From the NCBI GenBank assembly GCA_963082975.1, contig OY720350.1:24275875-24339874 (forward strand): a stretch of 64,000 bases of DNA. The letters run 5' to 3'. This document shows positions 24,277 to 36,799 of this stretch, piece by piece. The position numbers and the translations under genes are program-made. Under the pieces are notes generated by a model. The model saw nothing but the letters and a program-made list of their open reading frames with translations. It had not been told where the DNA came from and searched no databases. Each line of letters starts with the position of its first letter. The first letter of the stretch is position 1. The stretch comes from Labia minor. Its lineage: Eukaryota; Arthropoda; Insecta; Dermaptera; Spongiphoridae.

Positions 24277-25206
24277 TAGGTTGGGGAAAAAGAAATCCAT
24301 TATTTTTTCGGTAGATGGCTGTAGTGATCGATATCTCGTAAATTATCGATCAAACAATTTCAAATTTATGCTCGTTGTCAAGGTAACAGTTCGCACTAAA
24401 AGAATTCGTTTGCAGTTTTTTGTTTTGTCCATTCAGTTCTGAGTTACACGGCGTTAAAGATGGAAGTCAACAAAGAGAAAATTCGGTACATTTTACAGTT
24501 TTTCTTTGATAAGGGCGAAAATGCAAGTCAGGCGGCTGAAAATGTGAATAGTGTTTATGGTCCCGATATTGTAACAGCTAATTACGCGCAATTTTGGTTT
24601 CGTCGATTCCGTTCGGGTATTTTTGACGTTAAGGATGCCCCTCGCACAGGCAGGCCCGTCGTCGAAAATGTCGACAAAGTCACTGAAATCATCGAAGTGG
24701 ACCGGCATGTTAGTAGTCGTAGCATCGCCCAGGAGTTAAAGATCGACCACAAAACAGTTTTAAACCATTTGCACAAAGCTGGGTTTAAAAAAAAGCTTGA
24801 TGTTTGGGTGCCACACCAATTAACACCAAAAAACATGATGGATCGAATTTCCATCTGCGAAGCCTTGGCCAAACGTAATGAAATCAACCCATTTCTTAAA
24901 CGGATGGTGACTGGGGATGAGAAATGGGTCACATACGACAACATTATGCGAAAGCGATCGTGGTCAAAGCGTGTTTTAGTGATAAGAAATTGGCATCAAG
25001 GGAAGAGTGTGAAAATCAATTGCTGGAGTTTTTCGCTAATAAGGACCAAGACTTTTATGAGAGAGGCATAATGAAGCTACCATTAAAATGGCAACAAATT
25101 ATAGAACAAAATGGTGCATATTTGATCTAAATCGGACAATGCAAAACATGTTAAATAAAGTCTTGAAGTTCACGTAAAAATAATGGATTTCTTTTTCCCC
25201 AACCTA
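24277..25206 (+). mobile_element. Internally deleted mariner
   Basis: Terminal inverted repeats TAGGTTGGGGAAAAAGAAAT and its complement bound about 930 bp, with TA at each side. About 30 bp of each end match almost perfectly. It is shorter than a full mariner (about 1.3 kb) because the middle of the transposase gene is gone. It is a non-autonomous copy that could be moved only by a transposase supplied from elsewhere. Confidence 0.92.
24460..25130 (+). pseudogene. Mariner transposase, central part deleted
   Basis: Starts MEVNKEKIRYILQFFFDKG. The N-terminal half is intact: paired helix-turn-helix region with ASQAAENVN, a GRPV linker, SIAQELKIDHKTVLNHLH, the WVPHQL motif, and TGDEKWVTYDN with the first catalytic Asp. 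The frame then joins abruptly to the C-terminal tail, which is read in another frame as SDKKLASREECENQLLEFFANKDQDFYERGIMKLP...WQQIIEQNGAYL. The second and third catalytic Asp are therefore missing and no active enzyme is possible. Established family: IS630/Tc1/mariner, DD34D type. Confidence 0.92.
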
Positions 25207-25209
25207 TTA

Positions 25210-26049
25210 TATAGTTATGCACACTTTTTTCAATATTTTTTCGAATTTTTTTCCTATTGATGATTTTTTGTCAAAATATTATCCAGTAACATTTGTAAAC
25301 ATTATTGTATTACTTCCAAACTTATAACTATTATAGAAAAATTTAAAAGAATATTTAGTTTACTTGTATTTTGTTCCAAGGTGGGGAAAGTTAAAAATAA
25401 ATGTAAAAAGTTAAAATCTCTTATACTATTACTTTACTATTGTCTATTGACTTGTCCCTATAATAAAGTTTGTCGCTATTATAAAGTTTATTTGGAATTG
25501 TTTCTCCAAGACAAAAAATTAGTGATAAGTGATAAGTTATTAGAAGTAAAGTGATAAAACTATTTGAAATTAATATTTTCAAATTTTGTTTTGATATTCT
25601 TTATTTCTAATAATCCTTGTTCTTATTAATAAAATTCTAAAAGAACTAAAAATAAACATAAATTAAATGAAAAAATATTTTAAAGACAATATATTTTGGT
25701 AAAATAAAAGTGAATTTGGCAAATTTATTATGCCCAAAGGTGTACCATACAAAAATTTTGAAATTTTACCATTTAGGTAGTTAGGCTTAACATCAGATCA
25801 GAACAATTATTGTATTAGTTTTTTAAAAAAAATAACGTTAAATCTCTGTACATTTATTTCAAAATATTTTCATTAAAAATTCACTTTTCAACTTATCAAA
25901 TTGTATATGTAAGTTACTAGACAAGTTCAAAAAATAAAAATCTTAATAAGTTGTAACTGTTTTTTCATATGGAATCAAAACATATCTGACAATATGATTG
26001 TGATCCATTTCCCTTTATCTAATATAAAATTTTTGGCAAAATATATATA
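25210..26049. other. AT-rich spacer
   Basis: No gene or element end recognised. Confidence 0.6.
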
Positions 26050-26442
26050 CAGTGAACGTTCTATATAAGCAACCTCTCTATAAGCCACCTCTATACAAGA
26101 AATTTTTTTAGTTCACCTGTTCTATATAAGCAACTTATTTTTTTAAGGCTAAATATTTGAGTTGACAGCTGTTCACAACAACATAACCTCAAGTTTTTAA
26201 AATTCTGTTATTGGAATATGTTTTTGTTTTGAGCTGCCAGTATTGAAGTTGATTTCTGTTAATTAGAATAGTTATTTATATTTATTCTGACACAATTTAG
26301 TTAGTAAAAGAAATAAGGAAAAATATTTTCCAGGCGGTAAATATTTTTATAGTCCCTCTTTTCCGTATAAGCAACTTTTCCCAATAAGAAACTTTTTTAT
26401 TGATATTGGTTCAAATGAATTGGTTATATAGTGCCTTCACTG
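26050..26442. mobile_element. Pogo/Tigger-like MITE
   Basis: CAGTGAACGTTCTATATAAG at the left and an inverted ...CCTTCACTG at the right, flanked by TA. Repeated internal phrases TATAAGCAAC are also typical of Tc1/pogo-derived MITEs. It is 393 bp with no transposase. Confidence 0.75.
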
Positions 26443-26579
26443 TATGTTCAAGATATGATTTCATCTAGTCGTATTTTTAAAATTTTTAAAAATTTTCCCT
26501 GATTTTAAATAAATATTGTATATTTCTATAAGGTTTTTAACTAAACCGTTTTTTTATTTTTTATTACAATGATTGATAA

Positions 26580-26950
26580 CAAAAACATTTAAAAAGAAGA
26601 TTTGAGTTGAGTAGAGTGGCTGGAATTGGGTGTTTCTGCGTTGAAGGACTCTTAGGAATATACAACTTGAGACAATTAATCAAAAGGTTGGAGGCAATAA
26701 ATCAAGCATACGAATCAGCGGGAATAAAAAAAAAAGAAGCAGATGAAGAAGAATATGCGTTGAAAAATATGTGTAGCGAGAATCGAACGGTATCTTTTTA
26801 GCTCTGCGTGTCTAAGATGCTATCAGCATCGAACAAGATAACCAAGATGGTTTTGCAAAAGAAGCGGGAGCCCCTTTCAAAGCCCTTTCGGGGTTAATTG
26901 ATTGAGCCCTCGAAGTTTTTAGATTAAAATCAACGTGTCGATAGATTTCA
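26580..26950 (+). other. Unidentified ORF patch
   Basis: A 64-residue ORF at 26607-26801 has a charged, helix-like run (LIKRLEAINQAYESAG then KKKEADEEEYALKN). It may be a fragment of a larger coding or transposon sequence, because the downstream 150 bp is also less AT-rich. No family is recognised and no splice model is attempted. Confidence 0.3.
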
Positions 26951-27702
26951 CTCAATTTTTATTCACTTCAACCGAGGTTAGTCTTTTTTTCTTCTCCCAC
27001 ATCTCACTATCTTTCGATATTCTATTGGCAACAAGCAAGGTTTATTAATCATCAACGGCTACGGAATTTAATAAAAAAAATAAAGTATGCACTACATAGA
27101 AACTTTTAACAAGCCAATTTATTAATTTACGCTAATAAATCATAATATATGATATATATTACTACTACACCTTAAAAAAAAAAACAATCGAAGAGACTTA
27201 TATAAAATTATTTATGTATTTCAAAATAGTTATTAAATCAATATGCCATTTCTATAAAGGTATTCTATAAATGTCTAATGAAATTGTTTAATATTTTATA
27301 ATCCAATTGTATATAATTATATAATTTAATTTTTTTCTTTCTTTTTAGGTAATTTCAATAATAAATTTGAAATTGTATTATTTATTATCTCAGTTTTAAA
27401 TTGAAGAAATTTTTTTAAAGAATATAATGAACACAATAAGAACAAAATAAGGTCAAATACACGCAACTCTTTTTTACACGGTAGATACGTTCATAAGTAA
27501 GCCGTGGAAAAAATAGTGTAAAAAAAATACATACTCAATATGGTAAATTTGAGGATATGTTCCATAACTTTAAAAATTTGTTTGATATGAAAATACTGTA
27601 ATATTTTTATAAAAATCTTGCAAAATAGTATTAATAAAATTAATTTTACATATTTATAAAACAAATATTAATAAAAAATTAAAATTAATGCACAGTGACG
27701 GA
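26951..27702. other. AT-rich spacer
   Basis: Nothing recognisable. Confidence 0.55.
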
Positions 27703-27807
27703 AAAATGTAATAGTCAGTGGGCGCTGTTGTCGGGCAATGGCAATATTCATTCTCAGTCGGTTTATTGCCCAATAACAGCGCTCTCTGGCGTTTACATTT
27801 TTCCATA
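27703..27807. repeat. Foldback MITE
   Basis: GGAAAAATGTAA...GGGCGCTGTTGTCGGGCAAT pairs with ATTGCCCAATAACAGCGCTC...TTACATTTTTCC across a short loop of about 25 bp. The arms are about 40 bp with a few mismatches. Confidence 0.8.
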
Positions 27808-27999
27808 TCTATACATACAGTGTAGTTCATAAATATATATGTTCATAGAATATACATATAATAATTGAAATTGAAATTAGAAATAAAAGTGAACTAATTC
27901 AATATTTAGACTATTAGTTAGTAATGATTATGGAAATTTCTGATCATTATCTCTTAAAAAAAGTGTCAATGATATATGCATAACCAAAATAAGAAAAAA

Positions 28000-28440
28000 T
28001 ATGAGCTGTGGCCAGGCACAGAACCGACCGATTTGAAATAAAATAATTTCCAAACATCATTAAATATATATATATAAAGTATAAAAAAAAATTTAAAACT
28101 TGAATTAAAATGACTAAATTATATTATCTTGGTATTTATTTTTAGTTTAATTACTCAATTATTAATTACTCCTATATTTTAAATGAAATATTATCCGACA
28201 ATGAATATAAAATTAATAGTTTGTAAACTACCACTTCCGGTTTCCAGATATACACCAAAACTTTTCAAGCTATACACGTCTATACGGACACGCAATGGGC
28301 AGACGGACGGACAGACAAATATCACGCTAAAAATACTTTTTTCTGTTAAAAAATTGCATGATTCGTGGAGATATGTAAAAATCTCCACATGTGAAATTCG
28401 GTGTGAAAACAATACCTTTCTTACTATGGTCGGACGGTAA
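28000..28440. repeat. Shorter copy of the ACCGACCGA element
   Basis: The head GTGGCCAGGCACAGAACCGAC matches 15488 on. The tail CTCCACATGTGAAATTCGGT...ACTATGGTCGGACGGTAA matches 16632-16690. It has a single middle unit and no tandem array. ORFs on both strands here are repeat sequence. Confidence 0.65.
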
Positions 28441-28828
28441 AAATCATATGTCTATAATAGATTTATTTTTGTAGAGATGTTTCTTCTTAAAAGGAAATAT
28501 ATTAAAATATATTAAAAAATATTAATAGAAATATAAATTATTTATTTATTTTATTTTTAATTTAATAAGTGAATTTGAAACAGGTGATTCTTTAACCCCA
28601 TTCTTCTTAACTTCTTCGATTGATTTCCCTCTCCTCTATTCTATGGAGATGAAAACAATGTAATTCAAACTGTACTGTATTATTCTATTGAATGGGATCT
28701 TATCAAGATTGTGACTAAGCATATATATATATAGTGTTTCAAAATGACTCCACTTTACTAAATAACTTTAATGACTTTCTTATAATTTAAAATAATAGAG
28801 AAATTTATTATAAATATATATATATATA

Positions 28829-28948
28829 AGGGTTGCCTACTCTATAAAGTTCCAAAAATGGACACCGTTAAAAAATTAGGTACACTTAGGGCAGTCGAGA
28901 GTATTCAAAAAAGGACTGTCCTTTCCAAAAAAGGCCATTTGGCAACCC
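28829..28948. repeat. Small MITE with GGGTTGCC ends
   Basis: GGGTTGCC at the left and GGCAACCC at the right, with AAAAAGGAC...CCTTTCCAAAAAAGGCC palindromic sequence between. Flanks are (AT)n, so the duplication cannot be read. Confidence 0.5.
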
Positions 28949-29361
28949 ATATATATACAATGTATTTAATGTAATATAAATATTTATATTATAATTTTTT
29001 GCTTTCATATATATTTCAACTATTTTATTATATTTAGAATTTTGAATCAGGATTTTACTAAAACTCAAAATAGGAAATGAAGATATTTAGAATATTAATT
29101 TATTGTATTTTCTTTTTCTTTTTTTATTTTGTTTTATTAAAATTTAAACACAGAAAAAACTTAAATCAATTTTTTATATATTTTTTCTACGAATTAAAAA
29201 TATTGGAAAATCTCTACTCAAACTCAAATAATTATCTGCTTAAGTCGGAGCAAGCGTACGGTACTTGATAACGACTGCAGAATAAGCAGCCAAAACGGTG
29301 TACATTTATTTAAATAACAAAATTATGGTGTATTAATAGAAATTGCTTTAACAAATAATAA

Positions 29362-30105
29362 TCTATATATATAAAAAAAGGTTTTTGTCTGCACATTGCT
29401 CAGAATTTAAAATTTTTTGCATATCTTCGCGTTTCATGACCTCTAGAATCCAAAAGTGACTTTAGAATTTTTCATGTCTGTCTGTCTGTCTGTCGGTCTG
29501 TCTGTCCGGAAAATTACTATTTTATAGACTCAGAATTGGCTGAACCGATTTCTTTGAAATTACATCACAATATTCTTATATACCCCTAGAGTAACATAGG
29601 CTATAAATTTTATTAATATTTAATCAATAACCGCAGAAATTAATTTTTTAAAGTATATATAATTCTCCATGTTGTTCATTCAAGAGCCTGGCGTGGCCCA
29701 CTGTCCCTAGCGGAATCATTTCAAACAATGAATTATCATAGCGATTCCCAATTAAAGAATTATTATAATATTTCACTTTTTATTTTAAATTCTAATATTC
29801 AAATATCAATGCATTTAAATCATTTATTCTAAAAGTTCTCATTTTAATTAATTTAATAAAATATTTATTAGATCATATTTTTATCATAAATTATTTTTTA
29901 TTTAATTGAATATTTCTTCTTTTTCTATAATATATATAATATAATAATATATAAATTTTATCATTGAATAATAAAAAAAAAATATTATTTAGTATTTTAT
30001 GAAGTGAAAATATATAAAAATATTATATAAAGTTATTTTAAATTTTTGACATTTTTAAATTGGTTATATTTTTTAAATTTATTAAAATGTTTTTTATTAT
30101 TATTA
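29362..30105 (+). mobile_element. Helitron 5' end and body
   Basis: Begins TCTATATATATAAAAAAAGG after A, then GTTTTTGTCTGCACATTGCT and a (TGTC)n run. The body (29600-29890) is the reverse complement of segments at 49.86-50.17 and 56.4-56.69 kb. No own 3' end is seen before the next Helitron begins, so this copy is truncated or was interrupted by it. Confidence 0.7.
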
Positions 30106-30423
30106 TCTATATATATAAAAAAAGGTTTTTGTCTGCACATTGCTCAGAATTTAAAATTTTTTGCAGACCTTTCATGATCTTTGGAAGCCAAAAGTGAGTT
30201 TAGAATTATTTATATTTGTCTGTCTGACCGAAAAATTTTGACGTTAATTATATCACAGTATTCTTACATATCTCTATGAATGTTTTATGTAATATTCTGA
30301 TTGAAACAAAATGGATGAAAACCTTTTACTACTGTCAAGCAAATACTATGTACCACTCGGGGGTACAGGGGGCGGAGCCCCCGTCTAGGTGTGAAGAGCG
30401 CCGAAGGCGCTCTGAGCAGCTAG
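30106..30423 (+). mobile_element. Complete short Helitron (318 bp)
   Basis: The 5' end TCTATATATATAAAAAAAGG matches its neighbour for about 70 bp. The 3' end has the hairpin GAGCGCCGAAGGCGCTC, then TGAGCAGCTAG before T. Inserted between A and T. No coding; the ORF through it is spurious. Confidence 0.88.
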
Positions 30424-30727
30424 TTATTCATAATAATGAAAGTTGTTTAGTGTTATTGAAAAATTAATTTATAAGACAAAAAAAAAAAAAAATACATGTG
30501 TCACAAATTAATTAATAAAAAATTTACTTATTAATATTTAAAATTTACCCTTATCAACAAAAAATAATTTACTGCTTATTTTCATAATAGAAAGCGAAGG
30601 AAAAGAATATCCGTGGTTCTCATTGAACTTATTTAATTAAATACTTTAAAAGTTAAATTTTTTGTGTAAAAATATTTATTATATCAAAAAAATGATGTTT
30701 AAAGATTATATATTAATAAAATAATAA

Positions 30728-31056
30728 TAGGTTGTCAAATATCTCCCTTCCGCTTTTTCGCTCTTTATTCAATGCTTTATAAAAAATGTTACGATGATCC
30801 GATTTAGTTCAAATATGCGCCATTTTGTTCGATAATCTGTTTCCATCTAGACGGCAACTTCATAATACCTCATGTTTACACGTCTATAACTGTTTAACGC
30901 AATATCCAACCTAATCATGCATAGCGTCGTTTTGTAGATTATGTCAAGACCTTTCAAATGATGTATAGTATTACCAGATACGAGCTCTGTAGCGCTTTAT
31001 ACATAGCCGCGAAATTCATAAGACAAAAAGGCGGAAGGGAGATATTTGACAACCTA
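30728..31056 (-). mobile_element. Mariner-derived MITE
   Basis: Inverted ends TAGGTTGTCAAATATCTCCC and its complement, about 27 bp each. Inside, the minus strand keeps the mariner C-terminus phrase IMKLPSRWKQIIEQNGAYL (30812-30872, approximate). It is a deletion derivative of a mariner different from that at 24.28 kb. Confidence 0.85.
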
Positions 31057-31199
31057 ATATAATATCTAAAAGTTTTTATTAAATGTACTATATAAAAAAA
31101 AACAAATTTGTTCAATAACTTAATGAATTAGTTTTTTTATTTTAATTTAATGCAATTATACTCCCAACATTTTTTAAATGAAAGGGTATTAAACTAGAG

Positions 31200-31470
31200 A
31201 AATACGCTAATGATAAAAGGTTAGAAACAGCTGATCTGTAGCACTGGAAAGATGCTATGGCCCACTGGTGTGAGCTCCAATAATCTAAGATGTTCCCAAT
31301 TTTCACCTTTCTATACTAAGTTTTAGAAAAAAAGTAAAAACAAGAAATATAATTATATCTTCTGTTTAAGTGCTATTCAAATTTAGAAAAAAAGAAATTC
31401 CACCCTGCGCTGAGTAATACTTTTTCAGAAAAGGGGGTGGTAGGCCAAATAAGTTGGAGAACCACTGATC
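31200..31470. repeat. hAT-type MITE, 3' part
   Basis: Ends GTTGGAGAACCACTG, the complement of CAGTGGTTCTC, a common hAT terminus. The matching left end and an 8-bp duplication were not found. Confidence 0.45.
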
Positions 31471-31479
31471 TAGAGGAAT

Positions 31480-33110
31480 GTTTCCTTTGTCAGACATATG
31501 GTATACGATTAAATGCTTTAATGACTTTAAATGACATGTTATATTTTATCTAAAATATTGACTTTATTAATATATTATATTTATAAATTAATACATATAC
31601 TATTTACATAATCTTTCAAAACTTATGTATATGAAAAAAACATCGCATATATTTTCTATAATTCTTAGTTATTTGTTATATATATAACATATATACACAT
31701 ATATGTCTAAAGAAATAATTTTTTTTTAAAATCTCGAATTGAGTGTTATGGAAATTAGTTTAAAGAGTTCAGATCTACTTTCATGCTTCAGGCATTGAAA
31801 CCAATCCAACTAGTCATATTGAAGTAATTCATAATATTAAGATATGGCTAAAGTTTGAACTTGTATACCTGAAATTTTCTTGTATTTATTTTATCGTAAT
31901 TTAAGATGAAATAACGAATACTTATTATAAAAATAATAAATTTATTATAATATATATATTGAATATTAATGTTTTAATTAAAATAAAAAATAAATAATAA
32001 AAGAAAAAATTTATTTACCATATAAGCTGAAAAATAATCTTGGATTCTTTTTTGAACATTCATTTATTTTAAAATAAGATATTTTGTGATAATAAAATTT
32101 CATGATATTCTTAAACATTCTGAAACATAAAATGTGGCATATCTCTTTGTGCATCTCCATCTGTCCATTCACTAAAATAAAAGAATATTAATTGATAATG
32201 ATGAAAGATATTCAAAGAGAAAGAGAAAGGGAGAAGGAGAGAGGAAACGATAGCGAGGATTATATTCATACACAACGTTTCGCTCTCCTTTCTTGACGCT
32301 TTCGTTGCAAGTGTTGAATTGAATGTGCTGACACTTCATTCGCTTTCGCTTCAGCTATTTCAAAGAGTTATTAATGATTTCTTCTTCAAGAATAGATAAA
32401 TATCCTTCTCTCTTCTACTTCAATTTTTTTAGACTATTACTAGGAGATAATCGAAGTTGATATGCATAAGCAGTTTTCGAATAACAATTAATTATTTAAG
32501 CTTCGTTCATTTCATTCATATTTATACAATTAGATGAATTCATGTTTTGCTTTTTTATACAGTGGGTATTCGGATGTCGTCGTTAATTGGTTTCAAATTG
32601 AATTTTCCCAAAAGAAATAACTAAAAACCAAGTAATCCGTTTTAAGTTCCCCAATATCACTCAAGTCTATGCTATTTTCTCCATGATTTTAACAATATTA
32701 TAGCTAAAATATAATAAATAAAGTTACATCACATTATTAATTAAAGAAATATAAATAAATAAAAAGAAAAATGATAAAATAAATAATAAAGATAATAAAA
32801 AGTCGAAGTAAAGCTATCGATCGAGCACATATAAGTATAGCGCGTACTGCAACGTTTTCTCTTATTTTATGACAGCCACTACTGTTTTCTTTCTGTCCCA
32901 CAGTACCTTAAAATATTTTTGTAAATTTGTTCAACACCTTTATTGTAAAATAAACTTGAAGTATAGTTGATTTAGTTTATCAAAAGAAATTTAGGAAAAT
33001 ATAAAGGAGTAAAGTTCAGTACAGTCTATTTTATAATAGACAATAGAGAAAACGAAAAGTCAAAAACAAATCTACCGATTTATTATACTGAAGGGTACTC
33101 ATCAGTGGCG
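31480..33110. other. Spacer with a purine-rich tract
   Basis: A GA-rich run (about 32213-32250) is followed by a moderately GC region to 32350 (TTTCGCTCTCC, GACGCTTTCG). No ORF or domain supports a gene. Confidence 0.45.
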
Positions 33111-33113
33111 TAA

Positions 33114-33300
33114 CTAGGGGGGGCGGGGGCGGGGGGGACATATGAAGACTGAAGGAAATGACGATAACTAGGTGTGAATTTCCGGTCAATTTTTGACGAG
33201 ATCTGAAAGTGACGACATGCAAATGTATTTGATTTCATTTTCAACCTTTTTGTTTGTTTCAATCTTTCAATACTCACTTAACAATTACAAAATTCTGAGC
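33114..33300 (+). repeat. Truncated hAT-type repeat
   Basis: CAGTGGCGTAACTAGGGGGG is the standard left end of a hAT-type MITE group. The G run is expanded. No right end was found, and ORFs here are by-products of the repeat. Confidence 0.45.
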
Positions 33301-34022
33301 TACGCTAAAAATAAGATTTAAAAGATTCTTATATACTGAGTAAAATAGTTTATAAAAGAACATAAAAGAATGATTTTTATTATATATGATTTATACAATT
33401 TCTTTTAATTAAAAAAATAAACTTAATTTATTATCTAATCTAAAAAAAATTTAATTTACAGATATTAGGTAGGATTTTTAGTTTTTCAAATTTCTTATCA
33501 CAATTTAGAAATTGATCTTAGAGGAATCTTTCTTTATGTTAAATATTTAAATAAAATAAATAATATATTGATCAGAAGGAGGTATCTTTTGACTTTCTAA
33601 AATAATTAATGATTTTAGTTAACTTGGAGGTTATGAGTACAAAATATCGGTTAGAGACTTGGAGGTTATGTTTGGTTCAAAACTTCTGACAAATGACCAT
33701 CCCTATATGTACATAATACATTTAATACAAAATATAATACATTTAAAAATTTAAATTTTTAAAAAAATAATGATCTGTTGTTATGAAATATATCTATAGA
33801 TATACTTAAAACTTTATATAGAAAATGAGAGAGATCCAGAATACAATAATATTTTTCAGAAATATTACATGTTGCCTTGTTAGATTGAAACTTTCTGAGC
33901 CATTAATATTAATATTAATATTTTAATTATTCTCAACATTGATAAGATATAAAATGTTTATTTTCTACTAGCTTTTTTTGGTATTGTCGTACAGTCTCTG
34001 CCCTCTTTCTGTTCATCTAAAT

Positions 34023-34774
34023 CAGAGATGGGCATTAAGTCGATCGCGATCGACTGGTGGACCGCCGAGTCATTTTAAAGTGATCGCCTTTACTCATTGC
34101 CTTTTTTAATTAAACTACTCCTTAGCATATAAAAAATTCCATTACTCGGGGAAGAAATAACCAAAAATATAAACGAATTGTTTTCTATAACTATTGAGGA
34201 AGATGAAGTTCTTCTTCTTCAAAATGACATAATTTTAAAAGCACATAATTCAGATCCTACAAATATTTTTTGGAATTTAATGGACGAAGTTAAGTATCCT
34301 AATTTAAAAGGTCTCGCATTAAATTTAACATCGTTCTTTGGCTCTACCTACCTATGTGAATCTGCATTTTCTACGATGAATATAATTAAATCAAAATATC
34401 GCTCCCGTCTTACAGACAATCACCTCGAATGCAGTACAAGACTGGCAGTTAGTAATTATACACCAAGATTTACTAAATTAGCAGAGGATATGCAGTGTAA
34501 ATCTTCTAATGCGGACAATTTCACATGACTTTATCTTAAATAATAATTCGAATCAGAATATTTCTTATGAACTTGATATTTTTATACTTTTATAATCTTT
34601 AAATTTTGTTTGAAAATATATACCTAAGTTCCTTTCTTATTCTATTTTTTTAGTTACCTATGTACATTTATACCACATTGTTTATTATTATTATTTTAAT
34701 AAATATCTGGTGGACCGACTTATTGTAAAAAAATTAGAAGTAGACCGCATCCTAAAAAAGTTTGCCCATCCCTG
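34023..34774 (+). mobile_element. hAT element with both ends, deleted inside
   Basis: Left end CAGAGATGGGCA and right end TGCCCATCCCTG are inverted repeats, flanked by the exact 8-bp duplication atctaaat (34015-34022 and 34775-34782). GGTGGACCG recurs near both ends, inverted against GGTGGACCGACTT/AGTAGACCGC. It carries only the transposase C-terminus (34178-34528), so it is non-autonomous. Confidence 0.92.
34178..34528 (+). pseudogene. hAT transposase C-terminal dimerisation region
   Basis: 116 residues with YPNLKGLALNL, then FFGSTYLCESAFSTMN and KSKYRSRLTD. This is the hATC block by which hAT transposases dimerise, close to the ZBED/SCAND3-like group. The DDE catalytic part and the BED finger are missing. 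The ATG is just the first in the remaining frame and not the true start. Confidence 0.88.
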
Positions 34775-34782
34775 ATCTAAAT

Positions 34783-35735
34783 CAATATTTGTTACATGGA
34801 AAATAATGATAATTTGTTGTTACAAAAAAAATAATGATAATAATATTCAAAGAATAGTCGTTGAAGATGAAATTGAAGAAGTATCTGATCGGACTATGAG
34901 AAAATGCTCATATATGTATATTTTTTGCAAGCGACCTTTTTCGACATTTAGTTCAAAAACTAAATTTAAAAATACCTTAGAGCTTAGACACACGGTACCT
35001 CAAACTAAATAATTAATGAAAAGTTATAATTTAATTAATTGATTATATATATATATATTAAAAACTAATTTTTAACCTAACCGTATATATAAAAAGAATT
35101 AATATTTATGAAAATATGAAAAATTTAATGTTAATATAGGATATATGTAAAATATATTTATGTTGTAATGCAAACGTGGGTCAATTTTATTGTTAGTAAC
35201 CTACACTCTTGACTTTATACTACATATAATATTTTAAATGTATTGTGGAGAAGTAAGGTTATTTGTTTCCTAGAGACTTTAAGGTCAGGTCACCGACAAC
35301 CGACCTCTAATTAGTGATAGTCTAGCCAAGACAATAAATAAAATTATGAAAACATTCAGAGCATCAACAACAAGAGGATATAATTGCAATAACAGAATGA
35401 ATGATAAATGGATTGATTAAAAGAATGCGTCATTTTGCAAATGCATGAGGAAATAGAAAGCTTTCCCATTGGTATCGGATCTGTGTTTTGTTTGTTGAAC
35501 TACAAATGGAAGATGAATTTTATCTAAATTAGATGACATTGCGGTGTGGAGGATTTAAATAATCTAACGATTTATTCTCGCTGCCCCGGGTGGAGTTGTT
35601 GTCAGAGAACAACACCCAATAACACAGGCGAAGATTACCCACCCAATTATACATATATGCTCGAGTATTGATATGTACTTTGTAAATGAAAAGAAATCAC
35701 AATTTTTTTTAATAATTACTAATACTCATAATATA
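34783..35735. other. Spacer
   Basis: 35220-35650 is less AT-rich (CACCCAATAACACAGGCG, CGCTGCCCCGGG) but has no long ORF. It may be an old element or a non-coding exon. Confidence 0.4.
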
Positions 35736-36300
35736 TAAGTACCTGGTTCACCCAGCCACCGCTCGGTCAATAAAAAAAAATGATTCCTTATTATCGGGCT
35801 TGGATGGTAATATTAATACGTGATTCACCGAATCGCTATTCAAATAATTTAAAGAACATAAATTTAAAAAAATTGGCCATAAAACATAAACGTACTTATT
35901 AATGCACTGGAAGAAAGAAAAGAATGAGCTTAAAAAATTATTTATTTAGAGATAAAACTGACATTTCAGATATGCTGCTATTATGCTTTTCTTAAGATCA
36001 TACCTGGTTCCCGAGCCGCCGTTCAGTCATTAAAAAAAAATTTTCCTTATTATCAGGTTTGGCTGGTAATATTAAGTACCGGGACCCCGAGCCTCGGCTC
36101 GGTACTTAAGTTAAAAAAAATGATTCATTATTATTGGATTTGGCTGGTAATATTAATACCTGGGACACCGAGCTCTCGCTCTACCCTTTAAAAAATATTG
36201 ATACACAATTCTTTAATTATTTATTACAATTATTAAATGTTACACATTTGCATCAATCTGATTAAAATTAATGAACTTGTGCTCCTCAATAATACATAAA
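35736..36300. repeat. Repeat cluster with ACCGAGC-type palindromes
   Basis: Units carry a CTGGTTCACC.AGCC.CCG or GTACCGGGACCCCGAGCC head followed by ATGATTC.TTATTAT.GG and GGCTGGTAATATTAA. Three or four partial units lie in tandem here. A near copy of the last two is at 39617-39830, and one head is at 37678. GTACCGGGACCCCGAGCC with GGCTCGGTAC can form a hairpin. Confidence 0.7.
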
Positions 36301-36650
36301 TATATAATATATAGGTACATATATTTTTTTTCTATAGTGTTTTTTTGAAAAACTGTTTAGCGCCCCAAGTGGTTATAAAACAAACTAAAGACAAAAAAAC
36401 GTGCTTTGCAGCTTTTCGGAATTAAAAAAGCAAAATTGGCAGTCGTGGGACTGGCCGACAGAAGTGAAAACTTCTGCGTAAGAAATTTTAAAACAGACGA
36501 AATTCGCGCTATTTCACGAGAAAGATGAATTTCATATGCATGTATATATATATAACTTATATATTATTTTAAACATATATTTTAAACAAATTTGTAACTT
36601 ATATTTATATATATATAAATACACAACTTTGTTTAAAATATTGCAATACG

Positions 36651-36799
36651 AACTGTTTTATAATTCTTATCTCTAACATAAAATATATATTTATTATGTG
36701 AAGTTCATTTCGTATAATTTTGATTATATATGTATATATGAAATGAACTTTACATAATAAATATATATTTATATGTTAGAGATAATTTATAAAACAGTT
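36651..36799. repeat. Long foldback, ~65-bp arms
   Basis: AACTGTTTTATAATTCTTAT...TTCATTTCGTATA (36651-36715) pairs with TATATATGAAATGAAC...ATAAAACAGTT (36733-36799) over almost the whole length. Outside it, AGAAGTGAAAACTTCT (36465) and AGAAGTTTTCACTTC (36929) are also inverted, so the whole element may span about 36430-36960. Confidence 0.8.

Noticed and set aside
24493-24944. Minus-strand ORFs over the mariner
   Set aside because: Shadows of the plus-strand transposase frame.
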